DNA of 64,000 nt from Colletotrichum lupini (GCF_023278565.1 NC_064681.1:620001-684000), one strand, 5' to 3'. Shown: positions 34,572-48,728, counted from the stretch's first letter. Notes: generated by a model from the letters alone, not told the origin. Program-made: numbers and translations.

Positions 34572-37500
34572 TGTGAGAGCTCTGGTTGAATTGGATGTGC
34601 TGTACGTGGAAGGCAGAGAGCTATAGCGGAGGGGGTTCGATAGATACCACGGTCCTGGATGCGCGAATGAAGCTCTCACCTCAAGTGACAGGGCCGCACT
34701 CCAACAGAAAAGTGGCGCCTAAGTCTTCAGGCAGCAACACACGCGACCCCAAAGAGCTGGGGAAGGACAGAAGGGAAAGGGAAGGGATAGGCTGGCCGAT
34801 TGCCCCGCCCCGCTTGCACACACTCAGCCGACGACACGTTTTCTGCTATATCTACGCCCCCCCACTCTTCTCTCCCGGAAGGTGCCTGGGGGTGTGTATC
34901 TTGTCGCGCGAGCCGTCAAGCGGCCCCTCCGAACGCCGCCGCCCCACGAACCGATCTGACAGTGGGAAGCAAAAGTTGCAGAGATTCCGAGGGACGCGGA
35001 TTCCGATAACGAACAGGCTCACACTTTGCGTGCCCGGGATTTCCAGAAACCTGATACTAAAAGATGGGGATCGCCGTCTGCCCAGTGCGAAGGTGGGAGG
35101 ACGCTCCCGCCGACGGGCTTAACCTTGCGATGGTGTTCGTTCCGCTGCCGAATTCGACTCCATGAGTGTGTCCGGGAATTGGAGAGCCAAGTTTACAGAC
35201 TGCAACGGATAACCTCCGCTGGACATTGTCTACGTGTGCCAACGCTCTGTAGGGGGAGATATGACAGGATCCCGAAATGTCTGACTCTGGGACGTGGACC
35301 ACTGGATACTCTGGGTGTCGAAGTTTGCGGGGCCTCGGAAGATGCGGCCTACGGAGGGTCCAAAAGAAAGGAGAAGGGCAGAACAGCTGCATATTACTCC
35401 GGCGTCTTCTCCGTGGCCGTGGTAATCATTCGCAGCATGGAGCTTTGCCGGAGCATTTTGTTTTGCGCGCCTGCACGGCACCCTTACGAAATCCCCTTCT
35501 CCGTTATCTGGCGCGGAAAGTATCGCCCGTATGCGGGCCCCTCTGCAGCAAGACGAGCACGAGATAACAGCTAGGCCGCGGCCGTCTGCCCTTGCAGGCA
35601 CAGCTATATTCCCCCACACGGGGCCTGCAGGAGAAGGAAAGGAGGGCCCTGGTGGCCCTTTTTTGGAGTTCGCTTGGAACTTTCGAAAGAAGGTTTTCGA
35701 CATCTTCTGGGGCCCTGGGCTGGGCATTGTCGGGGAAGCGGCCTTGGAGTCTGGAGATGCGGTGTGCTAACACTGCTGCTATACCTACCATCGTGGCCTG
35801 TGCTTGTCCAAATAGCCCTCCAGACGCGGACTTTGGTCGCAGCGACACGGAGCCTAACATGATAGATGTCGTTTGGCGAATAAGAGCCGGATAACTCAAG
35901 TTGGGCCCTGCGAAACGTGGATGCCGCTGGAGAGGAGTCTGGTAGAGTGATGGAACACGGAATAAAAGCCAACGAAAGGCCTCCAGCTGGCATAGTTGAT
36001 GGGTCTGTTTGACACGCAAAAGCCCACTCAGCACCAGCAGAGCCCGAAGCAAGTCAGGCACGGCGACCCGACTACCTATGATTGCGCATACCTCATCAGA
36101 AAAATGTCTCAAAAGTTGGTGACCGCGGTCATACGGGAGCAGGTCGTGTCAGCTGAAAGAAGATGGCCGATACCATCGTGTGTTTTCTTGTGTTTATGGC
36201 AGGTGTTCGGCGGCTTCTCACTGGCCACCCCCGCCAGGTACCACCTGATTTGCAGGGGCGGATCGCATGCAGCATGATGGCAGATTGCGTGACACCTGGC
36301 GGCGATTCAGCCATCAAAGACATGGACAGCGCGTGGGCGACGCAAACCAAGCAGCCGCGGTGCCACGACGGCCCGGTGCCTGGTCTGGTGTAGTAAGACC
36401 GGCGGGCGTGGTTTGGCACGTTTTGGTTCGCCGGCCGAAGACAAACTTTCCCAGGGCCTGGAGAAGGAGTCTACCCCAGGGCCCCAAGGAGAGTCGCGAT
36501 AGTCGACCAGGATGCTGTTCGATAGAAGCCGAAGGGTACTATAGCCCCCCTCCTTCAGTGGTCGAGCCAGTGGTTGAAAAGGTCCTGGGGATAATGAGAG
36601 CCAGAGACAGGTGTCCCACGAGACCGGAGAGTATGGACGAAACGCGGGAAGAGTTAGGGCCGGTTTTTTGTGTCAAACGGGGATGATGGGTGCTGTGAAT
36701 CTGGTGGCCATTCTCTGCGGAAAGCAGTGCCGCTCGCTCAGATCGTCTACCAATTTTGCAGAGTTGGGCCTGTTCTTCTTGTCCCTCACCACCTGTTCGG
36801 GAGTCGGGAGAGCGGGCTGATGGGACGGTGGGAGAGAGGGAGGGGGAAGGGATGAGACAAAACACACGGGGTCGTAGACAAATCAGATCCAAGAGAGAAA
36901 AGGGCAGGCAAGACAGGCGTCGCTCGAAGCGAATGTGTCGATAATGGCGATGATGCGTCGTCCTGTCGATTTTGGGTTGGATGGTGGCGTTGAAGTAAAG
37001 CACCCGAAAGTGGTAGCTAAGATGCAAGTGGCAGCTAGTTACGGAGACGAATACTTGCCAACCTGCCCCTCTGCGAAAGCGACAACTGCCCAGGTGTATT
37101 CGATAGATACTAAGAACTGACAAACTACCCACGGAAGGGACGTTTGGTGCGATTGGACGGGTTAAGAGAGCGACAGAAGGCCAGGCCGGGCGATAGGAGC
37201 AGCTGTACTCCGTAGTCGTCTTGGGATCTTGGACCGACTGCGGCTAACAACATCCCAACAGCCTATTCCGGCTTCCTCTCTCCGCCCTTCCGTCTGGTGA
37301 TGTGTAGATGGGCTCTGCCATTCCAGCGGTACGGAACACCGAAGGAAGCAAGATTTAGACCTGGGCGAAGGGGACACCCGGGCGTTTGGGTTCCCTAGCC
37401 TGTCGGAGTTTCCAGTGTGCTGCCCACTCCAGGTACCTCCAGAGTCCAGAGTATCCGTACAGGTAGGAAGAGTCGAAGAGAGTGCAAGTGTCTTTACTAA

Positions 37501-40166
37501 GCGGTGGCCCGGTCCTTGTCAGCATCGACTGCGAACTGACACTTGTCTAATTTAGCATGCTTCGGGTTATTTTGATGACTGTCAAAGTTTATACGCGAGG
37601 ATGCAAGTCTGATACGGAGCTTGGGAAAGAGGCAAAAGGAGGCTTACGATGATGATGATATTGATAATGGCGATAAGTATCTGTAATACATCATTGTCTT
37701 ACATCTCAGCACTCCAAAGAGCCCATATGGATACACTGAGTGACTGACAAGGAACGACTTTTAGAACTGGACAAGCCAGAAAGGAAACAAGACCGGGGCG
37801 AAGGTCACTTGGAGGCGGGAGTGGGCGAATCAGCTGTAAGACATTGGTTGAACAAACCAATGAGACGGACTGGGCCCCATGGCGGCGGACGGGGGTTGTC
37901 CTTGGACTGGCGGATTTTGGAGGTTCCATTAGCATCAGGGGACTGAGAGGAGAGAGAGAGGAAAAGAGACAGAAGGGGGGGAGGTGTGTGTTCTTTTCCC
38001 CCAGCTGATCGAAGAATCGGCCTAACCTATTCAAGCCAAGGCGCCAGCTTGGCCTGGTTGTCGTCGATAATTTGTTGACAGGAAGCTTCCGATTTCCATT
38101 CCTAGTTCATTACATCGCATCGTTACCAATTGTTCATCATACGACCAGTCTCAGGTTACGGTCTGCAGGTAGGCAAATGAACAAGATGAATCTGCCTATT
38201 ACTTGAGTATTGTGTTGCTGTAGCAAATGGGTTTCCCAGCCTCATCTTTTACCGCTAGTTGTTTCCCCCTTTTGCCGCCGCCGCCTTAAAGCCTGCCGCG
38301 TATCCGCCTGCTTTATGCCGAAACACCAAACTGTTCTTTTTCCTTAGCCAAGAACGGGACGTTGCTGTTTGGTCCATGTCTGCATCGTGTGGTCTGGGAA
38401 GTGGGTGTAAACTCTGTCCTAGATACAGATGTTCCTAGTTAATAGGTAATGCTTGGTGAACTCGGGTCGGCATCCGAATTGGAACATGCACACCACAGAG
38501 ACAATGTTTTAACTACCCAGTACTGTGTAGTTTCCGTATTGACACAGAAAGAGTGCGCAGAAAGATTAAACAGTCCCTGCGCTTATCGGGAGCTTCCCGC
38601 AAGTCGGCGCAACTCATCAACCTGGTCATGTCCGTGAACTCGAACTCATCCATCTCGGAGAAGGTCCCAATTCAACAAATCGTACACACACTATAAGCCG
38701 TATGGGATTGGACTACCTACAGAGCAAAGCGTGTGAATGAGGCGCTTAATCCAACCAGCCCACCCCCCCCCCCCAAAGTCGCCTTGCTGGTTCCAGGGCT
38801 CCAAGCAACATGCTGAGAGAAAAACTCCCGCTCCCTGGAACCGCAGATCCCATCGGCTCCCCGCCCCACGACTAAACGCAATTTAGCTGCTGTTCCCTGG
38901 ACGCCCACTCACTCTCTCACACACACCTTCTTTTCACTCACTCCGCTGTCCCTCTCACTCTCACCTCTCACTTTCACTCACTTACTCATTCAAATCCCCC
39001 TTCTCAGCTCACACCCCCCTTCCCGTACCATCTCATCCCGTATCACACGCCACACCCTCCGCTTTCCGTTCCGTCCACCAGCACCAGCACCCGCACAGGG
39101 TGTTTGTCAGGTTGCCTCTGGTTGCCTTTCCCATTTTCAGTTACCATTCCCATTCCCCGTTCCTAGCCTGAATTCGGTCGAATTGAATTCGTCGGGTCCT
39201 TATGTGCTGCGTGACTAGATACTCAGTCCTAGGCTGAGCTGAGCCAAGGCACACTATAACCCCGAGCCATCTTTGCCGTCCGTCTAATGGTCTCCTGCAC
39301 CACCTAGTACCTACGGAGTGCGCTGCGCTGCGCTCTGGCTGCATTGTAAACCCCAACCCACGGCAACTCTGCCTGTCACTTTCAAACACCTTCTCAGGCG
39401 CCCTCTCTCTGTTCTCCTTTCCCTCTCTCTGCCTTTTGAAGCTCAATCTCCCCCAGTCGTTGACTCGTTTGGGAACAAGACTCTTCCTCATACCTGGGCT
39501 ACGATTTTCTCCGCTCCCCGCCTCCTAGCTTTGTTCATGTTGCCTGATCTTGACGTTAGCTCTCTGCAACTCATCGCTCACCATACGACTTGTCCCCTTG
39601 TCTTGACACTCATAATCAACGGCTTCAACACAACAACAACATAGGCTCTTCCAATTTCAACAGTGTCAGCAACCAGCAGGATTTCCAGCGGGCCGTCGCG
39701 AGTCATCCGACAACAGCGAACCTGGCATACGCGGGAACCTTCGGAGATACTGCGCCCCCGTCTCTGTATCCGTGGTAATAGCCAGCCGTACGAAAGATCC
39801 CACGCGCACTTTGCAAATCCGCCGCCGCTGTACCGTACGGTACCGCACCAGGGCCCTGCACACTCCACCGCTGCATGCACCCACCCTACCAGTGGCCTGC
39901 TAATCCAGTCCCAATCCGCAAACCGCTCTTGCACCCCCGACCGCTGCACAGATAGCGCGGCTGACGCCGTCAGATCCCCGACATCAATCCGTCGACCGAT
40001 TATTCCTCCTCCCCCCCTTCCATCCAACATCACTTCAACATCGTCAAATTGTTGGCACTCGGCATCGCAGCCTCGGCGCTTCGACCTAGTCGCCTCCTCA
40101 CTACATCCAACACACCCGATCATATCTTGAGAAATCAGCAATGTCGCCTCGGAATTTCCGCCTGCG
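34572..40166. other. 5.6-kb gene-poor region upstream of MED12
   Basis: Composition is ordinary. Open frames up to about 200 codons occur on both strands (for example 35026-35574 plus; 36112-35504 minus; 37132-36539 minus). They overlap one another and show no domain, signal or intron logic. A 12-C run lies at 38763-38774. C/T-rich tracts at 38920-39060 and 39380-39440 suggest the MED12 promoter and a long leader. An orphan gene or non-coding RNA cannot be excluded. Confidence 0.4.
38920..39440 (+). promoter_or_regulatory. Pyrimidine-rich promoter/leader of MED12
   Basis: Dense CTCTC, CTTTC and CACTC tracts at about 38920-39060 and 39380-39440 lie upstream of the MED12 start at 40167. Such CT-rich stretches commonly mark transcription start regions in filamentous fungi. 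The exact start site is not determined. Confidence 0.35.
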
Positions 40167-43100
40167 ATGACCTCAAGGACCCCAATGGGCGTCCAGCCGC
40201 GACCGCCCCAGCAGCGAACACTGAGCAGCTCGGGCTTGTCGGTCCAACGGCCAACCCAACAGCGTTCCCTATCCGCCCAGTATTTGCCCCAGTCGCCTAT
40301 TCGAAAGGATAACCTCATCGACCTGACTGGCGATGCCAACGACGCCGCCGTCGCACAGAACAGATATGGCACGTTACCGCGGAGGGGAGGCTCTCGCCTC
40401 AAGCTGGAGTTGTCCAACGAGGCCATGCTTGCCCAGCACGGCGTCAGCGAATCCACAAAGACCCTCACGCCTTCCCGCCTTATGCCCAAGAACGAAACCT
40501 CAAACCTTGCCGATATGAGCTCGCCGGCCTCGGCCAAGGGCCAGCCCGTCGACGCAGATAACCCCCCGATGCCCATGCCGAAACGTCGTCCGCGATTCGT
40601 CGTACCCGCCGCCGTCAAAGATGCGCCGGCGCCTGTCATGGCAATTAAGAAGGATGGCCGACCGAAACCGTACCACATCGAGACCCCAAGCATCGCCCCC
40701 CGATATGCGCCGTTTAGCAAACCGAGGCCCGACGCCGCAGCCAAACCAGGCTTTGAAGGTTCGAGTAGTGGCGCGCGAGATATCCCGGATATGGGGCACG
40801 CCGACTTCTTCCCGTGGACCGGAAACCACCCCGAAGAACAATATACCGAATCGATCATCAAGAATGGATACTACGATAAACAACCGCAGGCCTCGGTCGA
40901 GACACAATCTGCCAAGGCTGCACTGTTTCCCGCGCTCAAGCATAAGAGCGGGCTGAACTTGTTGTCCAACATCTTTATCGGAGTGCTAAACCAGAGAAAG
41001 CTTAATGGCCAGGTCTCGTCGCCCTCGACCTTCAAGCCGCCGCCGCGCGTTACCCTGACCGATACGAAGCGAGAAATGTGGCTGAGGGACTTGGCGAACC
41101 CATCGATATCGTTGCGCCGACTGAGCCGAACGATTCCCCACGGTATCAGAGGTAAAGTGCTTCTAGACCACTGCCTCAATAAGAACGTGCCGACAGAAAG
41201 AGCAGTCTGGCTGGTCAAGTGCGTTGGCGCCAATGAGATCCGAGCCTTTAAGAGAAAGGGAAACGGCCCTGGACCCTTTGTGCTCGGTGGCGAGGCAAAG
41301 TGGCTCAGAGACTGGACGGTTTTCGTGGAGCAATTTGTGGAAGGAGTCTCGGCGGCCTTTGGGGACAACGACTGGAAACCCAAAGTTCAATATGCGTAAG
41401 TCTACGTCATGCGATGCTTCATGTGTGCGAGCTAACCTTTCTATAGCATCCGACTTGCGACACACCTCTATGCGGAACAGCTACTCGACCGTGACCACTA
41501 CATGGATTGGCTTGTATCCGGGTTGGAGAACTCGACACAATCAAAGTTGCCCATGTGGATTCTCACAACACAGATTTACTGGAAAGATTTGCTTCGTTTA
41601 AGAAGATATGGCCGACGATTGGTGAATGCGTTGCTCAGCCATCTCAACACGGTACGCCAGCTCAGACCCACAGTGAGTTCGCAACTAACTGTTCAGATTT
41701 ATAACGATCCCGACCGCGATATCCTCACCCAACTCTCTACGAGGTTGACGTCTCTACTGACACCCCTGTTGTCCGCCTACTCGGACAACTTCGTGTCTCC
41801 TGCGACTTGGTTCAAGTACAGAGACGCTCTGCTCGCATCTATTCCGATCGATAACGACTTTGCCCAAAACGCATTCAAGTGGATCAATGTCAGAAACGAG
41901 CAGCTAGTTGCATCAGCCAGCAACTCCCAGCCGGCAAACCGACAGATACTGGTCAAGCATCTCGACACCTCATTCATGTCTTTGTACAGCTCCGACTTGG
42001 CTACGCAGTGCTGGGCTGTTAGTGAAGACAAGGGAATGATAGTTCGCACATTATTGGAGTGGTGCACCTCGCCTCACCGACCAGGCAACGCAAAGGTGTA
42101 CATCACTGCCAGTCTTCTTCGAGCTTGGGCGGCTGCTGGAGTGGATGTGACGACGGCGATTCTCGAGTTCCTTAGTGCAAACCCACCAACCGAGACAAGA
42201 TCGAAGAGAGTTTTCCACCAGCTGGTGTCAGAAATCGTACGATCAGGAGACTTCCAACTTCAGGGATACATATTCTGGCTCATTGCCCGAGGCGGACTGA
42301 GAGAACCGGCCGATACTGAGGCAGATGGATCTTGTGCTACAAGGCTGCTTGTCGACCTCCCTCTCCACGCCCTTAACTCTTCTGCCCAAGCCACACGAGC
42401 AAGCCTCCTACGACGAGCATCCTACGACGTCAACGACGAAGCCCAGGATATTAACACAGCTCTCAAATGCATTCAGCATGTTATGGGACTTCCTCTTCCG
42501 CCTGGAGATCCGATGCTCCAGCGGAAGCCCGTAGCAGTCGGAAAGCTCTGCAGGCTGATTACCAACAGCAACCGAGCATTGCAAACCGAGGTCGGAGCTA
42601 GGCTTCTGCAAATATTCACCAAGGAAATAATTATGACGAAGAACGGCCCCCAGGTCTCCCCGGCTATGTTCAACTTCGCTCGTGCTGTTCTTGAAGCGGC
42701 CTCCGACTACTCGGTTCTCGTCGAAATTGTCAAGGTGGTGTCGAGAGCTTCGAATCCCGAGATTCTTGCCTCCTGCGCCGATACTTTCAACGTTCACCTA
42801 CCGATTTTCGCAGCACTGGGCGTGGCCAAGGAACTGTTCGATGCGCTGATGGAAAGGTTGAAAGCGGTTAGCGACGAACAAGGACCTGCTGCCCGACCTC
42901 TCTTGGCGTCTCTGGCAAATCTTTCGACCCTGATACCCGGTTACACGAATACTGCAGTCTACCTGCGTCAGCAGCTCCACCAATGCGATCGCAATAACCC
43001 TATCGACGCATGCTCGCCCGTATCTGATAACATGACGGCACAGCTACAGGATGCCGAGGGCGAACTACACGAAGAGATCGAGAAGCTTTTGACGAGCGGG

Positions 43101-44879
43101 ACCAGCGTCGATCGGCCTACCATGGACCGACTTTTCCAGACCGTGGTCGGACGGTTGGAATCTTGCTGGTTAAAGTCAGCGGACAGACAGCGTGCTTATA
43201 GCGCACTCCTCGGGAGGCTGCGCATTTTCGACGCTCAGCACTTTGACGTGCGCATGACTGACTGGGTCCATCACATCAGCGCGTTGAAGACTCGCCCTAC
43301 GCTGGAAAATATCTACCCCCTTCTCATCAGCATGGGCTGTCTGACCTTGCCCATTATTCTTACCACGACATCTGTCGAGGCAGGGAGGATCGGGCTGAAC
43401 CCCTCGATGCCACCTAACAGCACCACAACGTACATGCAGGAAGTCCTCTATCTGACAACGATGCCCCTTCCCGCCAAGACCGCATTAACACCCGAAGAGA
43501 CCTACCGATTCTATATTCAGCAACGAGTGGCGCCACGTCAAAACCACAAGGATATGGTCTATCTTGTGAGGAATGCTCTCGTCGAGTTCTCGAGGCTGCA
43601 GGGAGTCGTCGAATCTTCGATGCTGCCACTCGCAAACCCCGAAATCAAGGACACAGCGCTGCAACTGCTCAAGTTCTTGGTTCTACGGGATCCTCCATCG
43701 GTGGTTCAAGCGCTGGGTATCAAGAACCCAGAGACTGCATTGACAAGTCTGTTTGCACAGGTTACGACCAAACTCCTACTACCGGATGCTGGCGATGATT
43801 CACCACTGACGTTTGAGACGGTCCTGGAATTGGCAAACGAGTTTACTCTCCCATTCTGCCAGCTCAAGCTTTCGGTTGGCCTCGCGGCGGATAGCACGAC
43901 AAGCCCGGGAGGAGGGGAACAGGCTCTCACGCAGTTCGACATGTTTTCGAGGGCGATGGACCGCGCTGTGTCAGCCAACAACGTCATGTGGACTAGCATG
44001 CTACCCTACCTAAGCGAGGACATAACGGAGCATCTTAAAAAGCAGGCTCATCTGCGTTTCCTGGGTCTCTTCCCGTCAAACAAGAACCCACCTGCTGCGG
44101 ATCCTCTTTCTCAGGAAAGCACTCAGCTCGCAGGAAGTCTGCTTTCAGTAGTCGAGGCGATCCTGAGAGGTCGTCCGCCTGTCCGAACATCACAGCTCAC
44201 TTCGGGCATGGTTGAGAAGCTTGCAGAGCTGTGGGAAGTCCTGGCAACCGACGACATCAACAAGAGAGACCTGCGCGCTTCAATTATCCGCTACTGGCTT
44301 CCCGCCTTGTTGCGGTTCATCACGCTCCACACGACTGCAAACGAACCTGCGCCGGTAGCGACTCAACCCCAGGCCGCCAACAACATGAAGCCGCCCGCCA
44401 ATGCTGCTGTTTTCGAAATTCGGGCGAGAATCCTGATTGTTCTGTCTGGTCTTACTCTCGAATTGGACAATCTAGCATTCCAGGACGCTCAAAATGGCCG
44501 ACCGCTCGGCCAGCAGGTTTTCGATCTGGCCCTACTACTAGTCGATACTTTGCCAGACGACATACGCCTGCAGTGTGTACGAGTCTTGCTTACAGGCGGC
44601 ACCATGCAGAACCCAGCATCCTCAGATGCCCGTCTCCGATACCTATTCAGTCACATGCCTCCAACGACGGAGCAATTCGTGCTTGCTCACAGACAGCAAT
44701 CTACTACACAACCAAACGGGCCGCAGAGAATCAAGATGCCGATCTCGATGCAAGGCACCGATAAATTAACGCCGTTCATCTACCGCAAATGGGAGATGCT
44801 CAGCGAGCCCACTCCCAACGTTGGAGAGAACGACACGGCTCTCAGTCTCACGTTATTTGAGGCGATCAAGATTCAGTAA
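40167..44879 (+). CDS. SRB8: Mediator complex subunit 12 (Srb8), CDK8-module subunit
   Basis: Nuclear scaffold of the Mediator kinase module (Med12-Med13-Cdk8-cyclin C), which regulates RNA polymerase II transcription. Exon 1 runs 40167-41395, intron 41396-41446 is 51 nt (GTAAGT, GCTAAC, TATAG), and exon 2 runs 41447-44879. This gives 1,553 residues. Seen: a Gln/Pro/Ser-rich N-terminus with YLPQSPIRKDNLIDLTGD, then the Med12 domain at about 295-370 (TDTKREMWLRDLANPSISLR, then HGIRGKVLLDHCLNKNVP, then VWLVKCVGANE). A long helical region follows with LPMWILTTQIYWKDLL and NDPDRDIL. The length suits fungal Srb8. A 45-nt in-frame segment at 41652-41696 has GT..AG ends and a CTAAC site and may be a second intron, which would give 1,538 residues. 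The upstream open frame at 39663-40130 is in the leader and is not included. Confidence 0.93.
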
Positions 44880-45604
44880 ACAAATTGGAGGAAGCGTTGG
44901 GGATACACACACACACATACACACACAAACATTTCATTACTGTCATGCATACGTCGGAAGAAAGGCGAGGTGTTCATTCATAGATATCATTACTGGTCCA
45001 AATCGGGATTGTAGAATCAGGCAGGCGAGGGGGGAGCAACGAGAAAAGATCCTTTTTTTGATACCAGGATGGAAAGTCAATAGTCTGGTCGGCGTCGGCT
45101 GGCTTGGAAAGATTGAAGGAGAGGGATGGAGGGGGTCGACATGATTGTATTAGTGAGGCGGGCATTAGGGGGGATTTTCCTTTTTCATCATCATGACAAC
45201 AACAACATTATTATTTAAACGTGTTTATGACAACTTTATTCGTTGCAGATTGTGTGCGATTGTGACCTGCTTGCGGCAACGCGGTGGCTTTAAATTATGA
45301 CGTTTCAGGTATTCAATATGAAAAGCAGCACACCCCTACAACATTTCAAGTGAGATGTTCTTACTGGGTACGAGACCAATGCTGGAGATATCGAAGCACC
45401 CAAATTAGGATGAGTTCCGAACTGGCATATATTTCAGCAAGTTGTCGTGGAACGTGTTACGAGCAAGCGCTATCTGGCGTTCGCCAAGATGTGATCGTCC
45501 CTTGCCAATCGTCTAAACGACGCTTCAGGTTGTGTGCCTCGTGTTTGTCTTTTATTGGTATGTACGTTAGTAGGGCAAGGCCTCTTGGCCGGTACGAATT
45601 CTAA
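44880..45604. other. MED12 3' region up to the RIP boundary
   Basis: It holds the 3' region of MED12 with an AC-rich microsatellite. An open frame at 45284-45604 (106 codons) shows no recognisable features and ends at the point where RIP-like composition begins. No gene is supported. Confidence 0.4.
44904..44928. repeat. AC-rich microsatellite
   Basis: Alternating AC units with a single T interruption, about 25 bp, just after the MED12 stop codon and so probably in its 3' UTR. Confidence 0.8.
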
Positions 45605-45701
45605 CGAGCATATATTAACTGCGTAATAGAGATATAGATAAAGGAAATTAGTATACTAAGCCCACGATTCCTCTAATAAGTATATAGTAGGGTATTAAAA
45701 G

Positions 45702-45891
45702 TATAATAAATTCGGGATATAGCTAGTAATAAGATATCGATAACTTAGTAATTAGTATATAAATCGTATTATAAAAGAACTTTTTAAAAAGTAAAGCCTA
45801 TATAAAGGACTTTATAAGCTTTAGTTTTATAATATACTTATACTTATATTATAACCTCGTTAGTTAAGTATTTATAGCCTAATTTTTTATA
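45702..45891 (+). repeat. 5' LTR of the large gypsy element
   Basis: It is 190 bp long and aligns end to end with 58359-58548, with mostly transition differences. It begins TATAATAAATTCGGG and ends TTTATA, RIP forms of TG..CA. Confidence 0.85.
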
Positions 45892-47663
45892 ATTTTAAAG
45901 CTTTTACTTTTATAAAATAATTAATATAAATAATAATAGATTATAAAAATAAATAAAACGTTAATAAAATAACGCCTAACTATTAGTAAAGAGCCGTTAG
46001 TATTAATAAACTATAACTATTTAAAATTAACTACTTAACCCTATTTTATTTAAAAAAACGAGCTTATTATAAAGCGAGTCCTATTTAAATACTAATATTT
46101 ATAAAAAAGCTAAATAAAGAAAAAAATCGGAGTAAATTACTTTTACGGGTTAGTTACTTTATTAATACTCCGAGGACCTTATTTATTATAAATAGGGTAT
46201 TTATTAGTAACTAATTACTAAATATACGAAGTTAAGGCGCGTATAAAGGCGTAAATAGTACTAAAATAGCTAGTTTAATAAACCTTATAAGCTTAATAAT
46301 AACCTACTTTTATAAAATAATAAAAATAATAATTAAAAATTAAAACTAAAAATAGTGTTAATATAAAAAACTTATTTAATAATTTACTGAGCGGCTAGTA
46401 ATATATCTAAGTTAACGAGAATATAAAAAACCTCCTTTTTATAACTATAAACTAATTAAAAAAGAGTTTACGAATACTTAAGTAGTAAACTAGATTATTA
46501 TTATAAAAGTAAATAATAATTTTTATATAAAAAATACTATAAAATAATATATTAAATAGGCCCTATTTAAAATATCCCTATTATTATAAATATAATAATA
46601 TAATTATAAAAAGAGCTTTTAAAGTTCCCTCTCTTAGGGTAACTTCTTGGCGTTTATTTATTAATAATACGTAAACCCTAAGACTTAGGAACGGGAATAT
46701 TATAAAAAGCTAAGAACGAAGAGGTTAAAAAAGGGCTAGACCCCTACTTAATTCCTTACTAAGTAATTAGTAATTTATTATAACCTAAGTATAAAAAATA
46801 TAAAGAATTCGAAAATAGAAGTATATTAATTCTTTTTTAAACTACTATCTTAGTTATAGGACGATTTAATTTATTATAAAGTCTTAATTAAAAAGTATAT
46901 AATATAATTTATAAAGCTAATAAATTATAATTATTAAATTAGTAAAAGGGTAGCAACTAGTTATAAAAAGATAATAAAAAGAGGCTATATTTATTATTAA
47001 AATAACTACGTTAAGTATTCCCTTTTTATAAAAAAAAGAATAAAAAGAGCTCTAAAGAGCTAAGTTCTAAGGACTTATTAAAAATAATATTATAAAAGCT
47101 ATATAATAAGAATACTCGTACTAAGCTATTATAAAAGTATTATAATAATAATATTAAGTACTTTATATATAATAAAATAGGCTATATATTTAATAAATAC
47201 TAAAAGAAAATAAGTTAAGAAATAGGGGTAATAATAAGCTAATGTACCCCTAATCGAAGCTAACGTTAATAACCGTTTAATAGGTTATTACCGAGCTAAG
47301 AATTATAGAGGTCGACTTATTAAAAAATAAGTAAATATAAATAATATACTTAATATACTTATATTAAATATTAAGAGGGTACTAATAAAAGTAATTATAA
47401 AAAGTAGGGTAATAGTTTTATAAAGTATTATTAAAAAGCTAATAAAGATTAATATAAATATATACTTTAAAATAAATATTATTAGTACTAAGCTTATAAC
47501 CTATTTAAAATTAACCTTAGTTATTATTATAGTTCTCTTATTAAAGGACTTTTAAAATAAAGTTATAAACTAAGGAAAAGCTTACTAATTAATACTCTTT
47601 TTTATTAATTACTATAAGTAGTTAAAAAAGATTTAATAACTATTTATTATAATTAATAAGGAT

Positions 47664-48728
47664 CCCCTTAATAAAGTAATCCGCTAGGGCCGTACTATAT
47701 ATTACGTATTAAGGAAAACTAAGTATATTACGCTCTATACTTAATTACTAATTAAAACTCCCGACCTTCCTCTGCATAATTCTAGCTATCTAAAGGGCGA
47801 GTTATACTTATTTTAATATATATAAAACCTCTTAGTACTAGCTTACGTAAGTAACTAAATCTTATATTATATACTCCTTTTTATTAAGGATTAAAGGGCC
47901 CCTTATATATTCTCTTATATTTATAATATAGCCTATATTAAAGGGATTTTTAACTCCGTAAAATATAATTTTTAAATTAGTATTAATATACCGGATTTTA
48001 ATATCCGTATTAGCCCGGTTATTTACGGCATTTATACTATTATTTAGCTAAATTCTATATTATTAAAAAGTATTTTACTAATCCTTAAGCGTACTTACGT
48101 TAGTTTTAATAATTATAGCGTCGAGCTAGTTAAAGAGGGTACTTAGCTTAAGAGGGGTAGACTTATTAATAAGTACTTTTAGCTTATTAATTACTAATTA
48201 TATACTAAGAATAAAGTAGGTTTTTATTAAAGTAGTAGTTTATATATTAATAAGTTTATTTAGTAAATTTATTTAGTAAATTTGTTTAGTTTAAATAGAG
48301 AGTAGCTTTAAGTAATATTAAAAATAATAAGGATAAAAAAAGTCTTTATAAGCTCTAAAAAGTAGTAAATATTAGCTTATTTAGCCCTTTTTTTAAAAAC
48401 TTTTATATTATTATTAAAGTTTAGAACCTCTATAGTCAAAAAAAGCCGCTTTTAACTATTACGGCCGATTATTATAACTAATTATTACGGCTAACCTCTA
48501 TTATTAACTTTTTTAGTTAGTATTACTACGTAAAGGGTAGCTTACTTATCCCGAATTATATAGTAATTTTCGTATTAAAATTATTATATTACGTTAAGCG
48601 CGTACTTAGGGTATATTATACGTATTATATAGTTAAAAAGTATATTATATTATATAATTTTTTTCAAAGCGTAATCCCGTTAAGGTCGATCTTTTACGCT
48701 TATAAAGCCGGAAAAAAACTATTATATA
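47664..48728 (+). mobile_element. Z repeat copy 1 (1,065 bp)
   Basis: Member of an unclassified repeat that begins CCCC-rich then AGTAATCCGCTAGGGCCG, and ends ACTATTATATA. It is flanked by a perfect 12-bp duplication ATTAATAAGGAT (47652-47663 and 48729-48740). It interrupts the large gypsy element upstream of RT. It carries about three units of a 13-bp minisatellite near 48255-48290. No coding domain is recognised. It lacks the 158-bp insert of Z copy 3 and so supplies the empty-site sequence for it. Confidence 0.8.

Noticed and set aside
39578..40861. 427-codon open frame on the minus strand
   Set aside because: It is antisense to the leader and first exon of MED12, has no domain, and its composition mirrors the coding strand.
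45284..45604. 106-codon open frame between MED12 and the RIPed block
   Set aside because: No recognisable feature; it ends at the composition boundary and overlaps the likely MED12 3' region.
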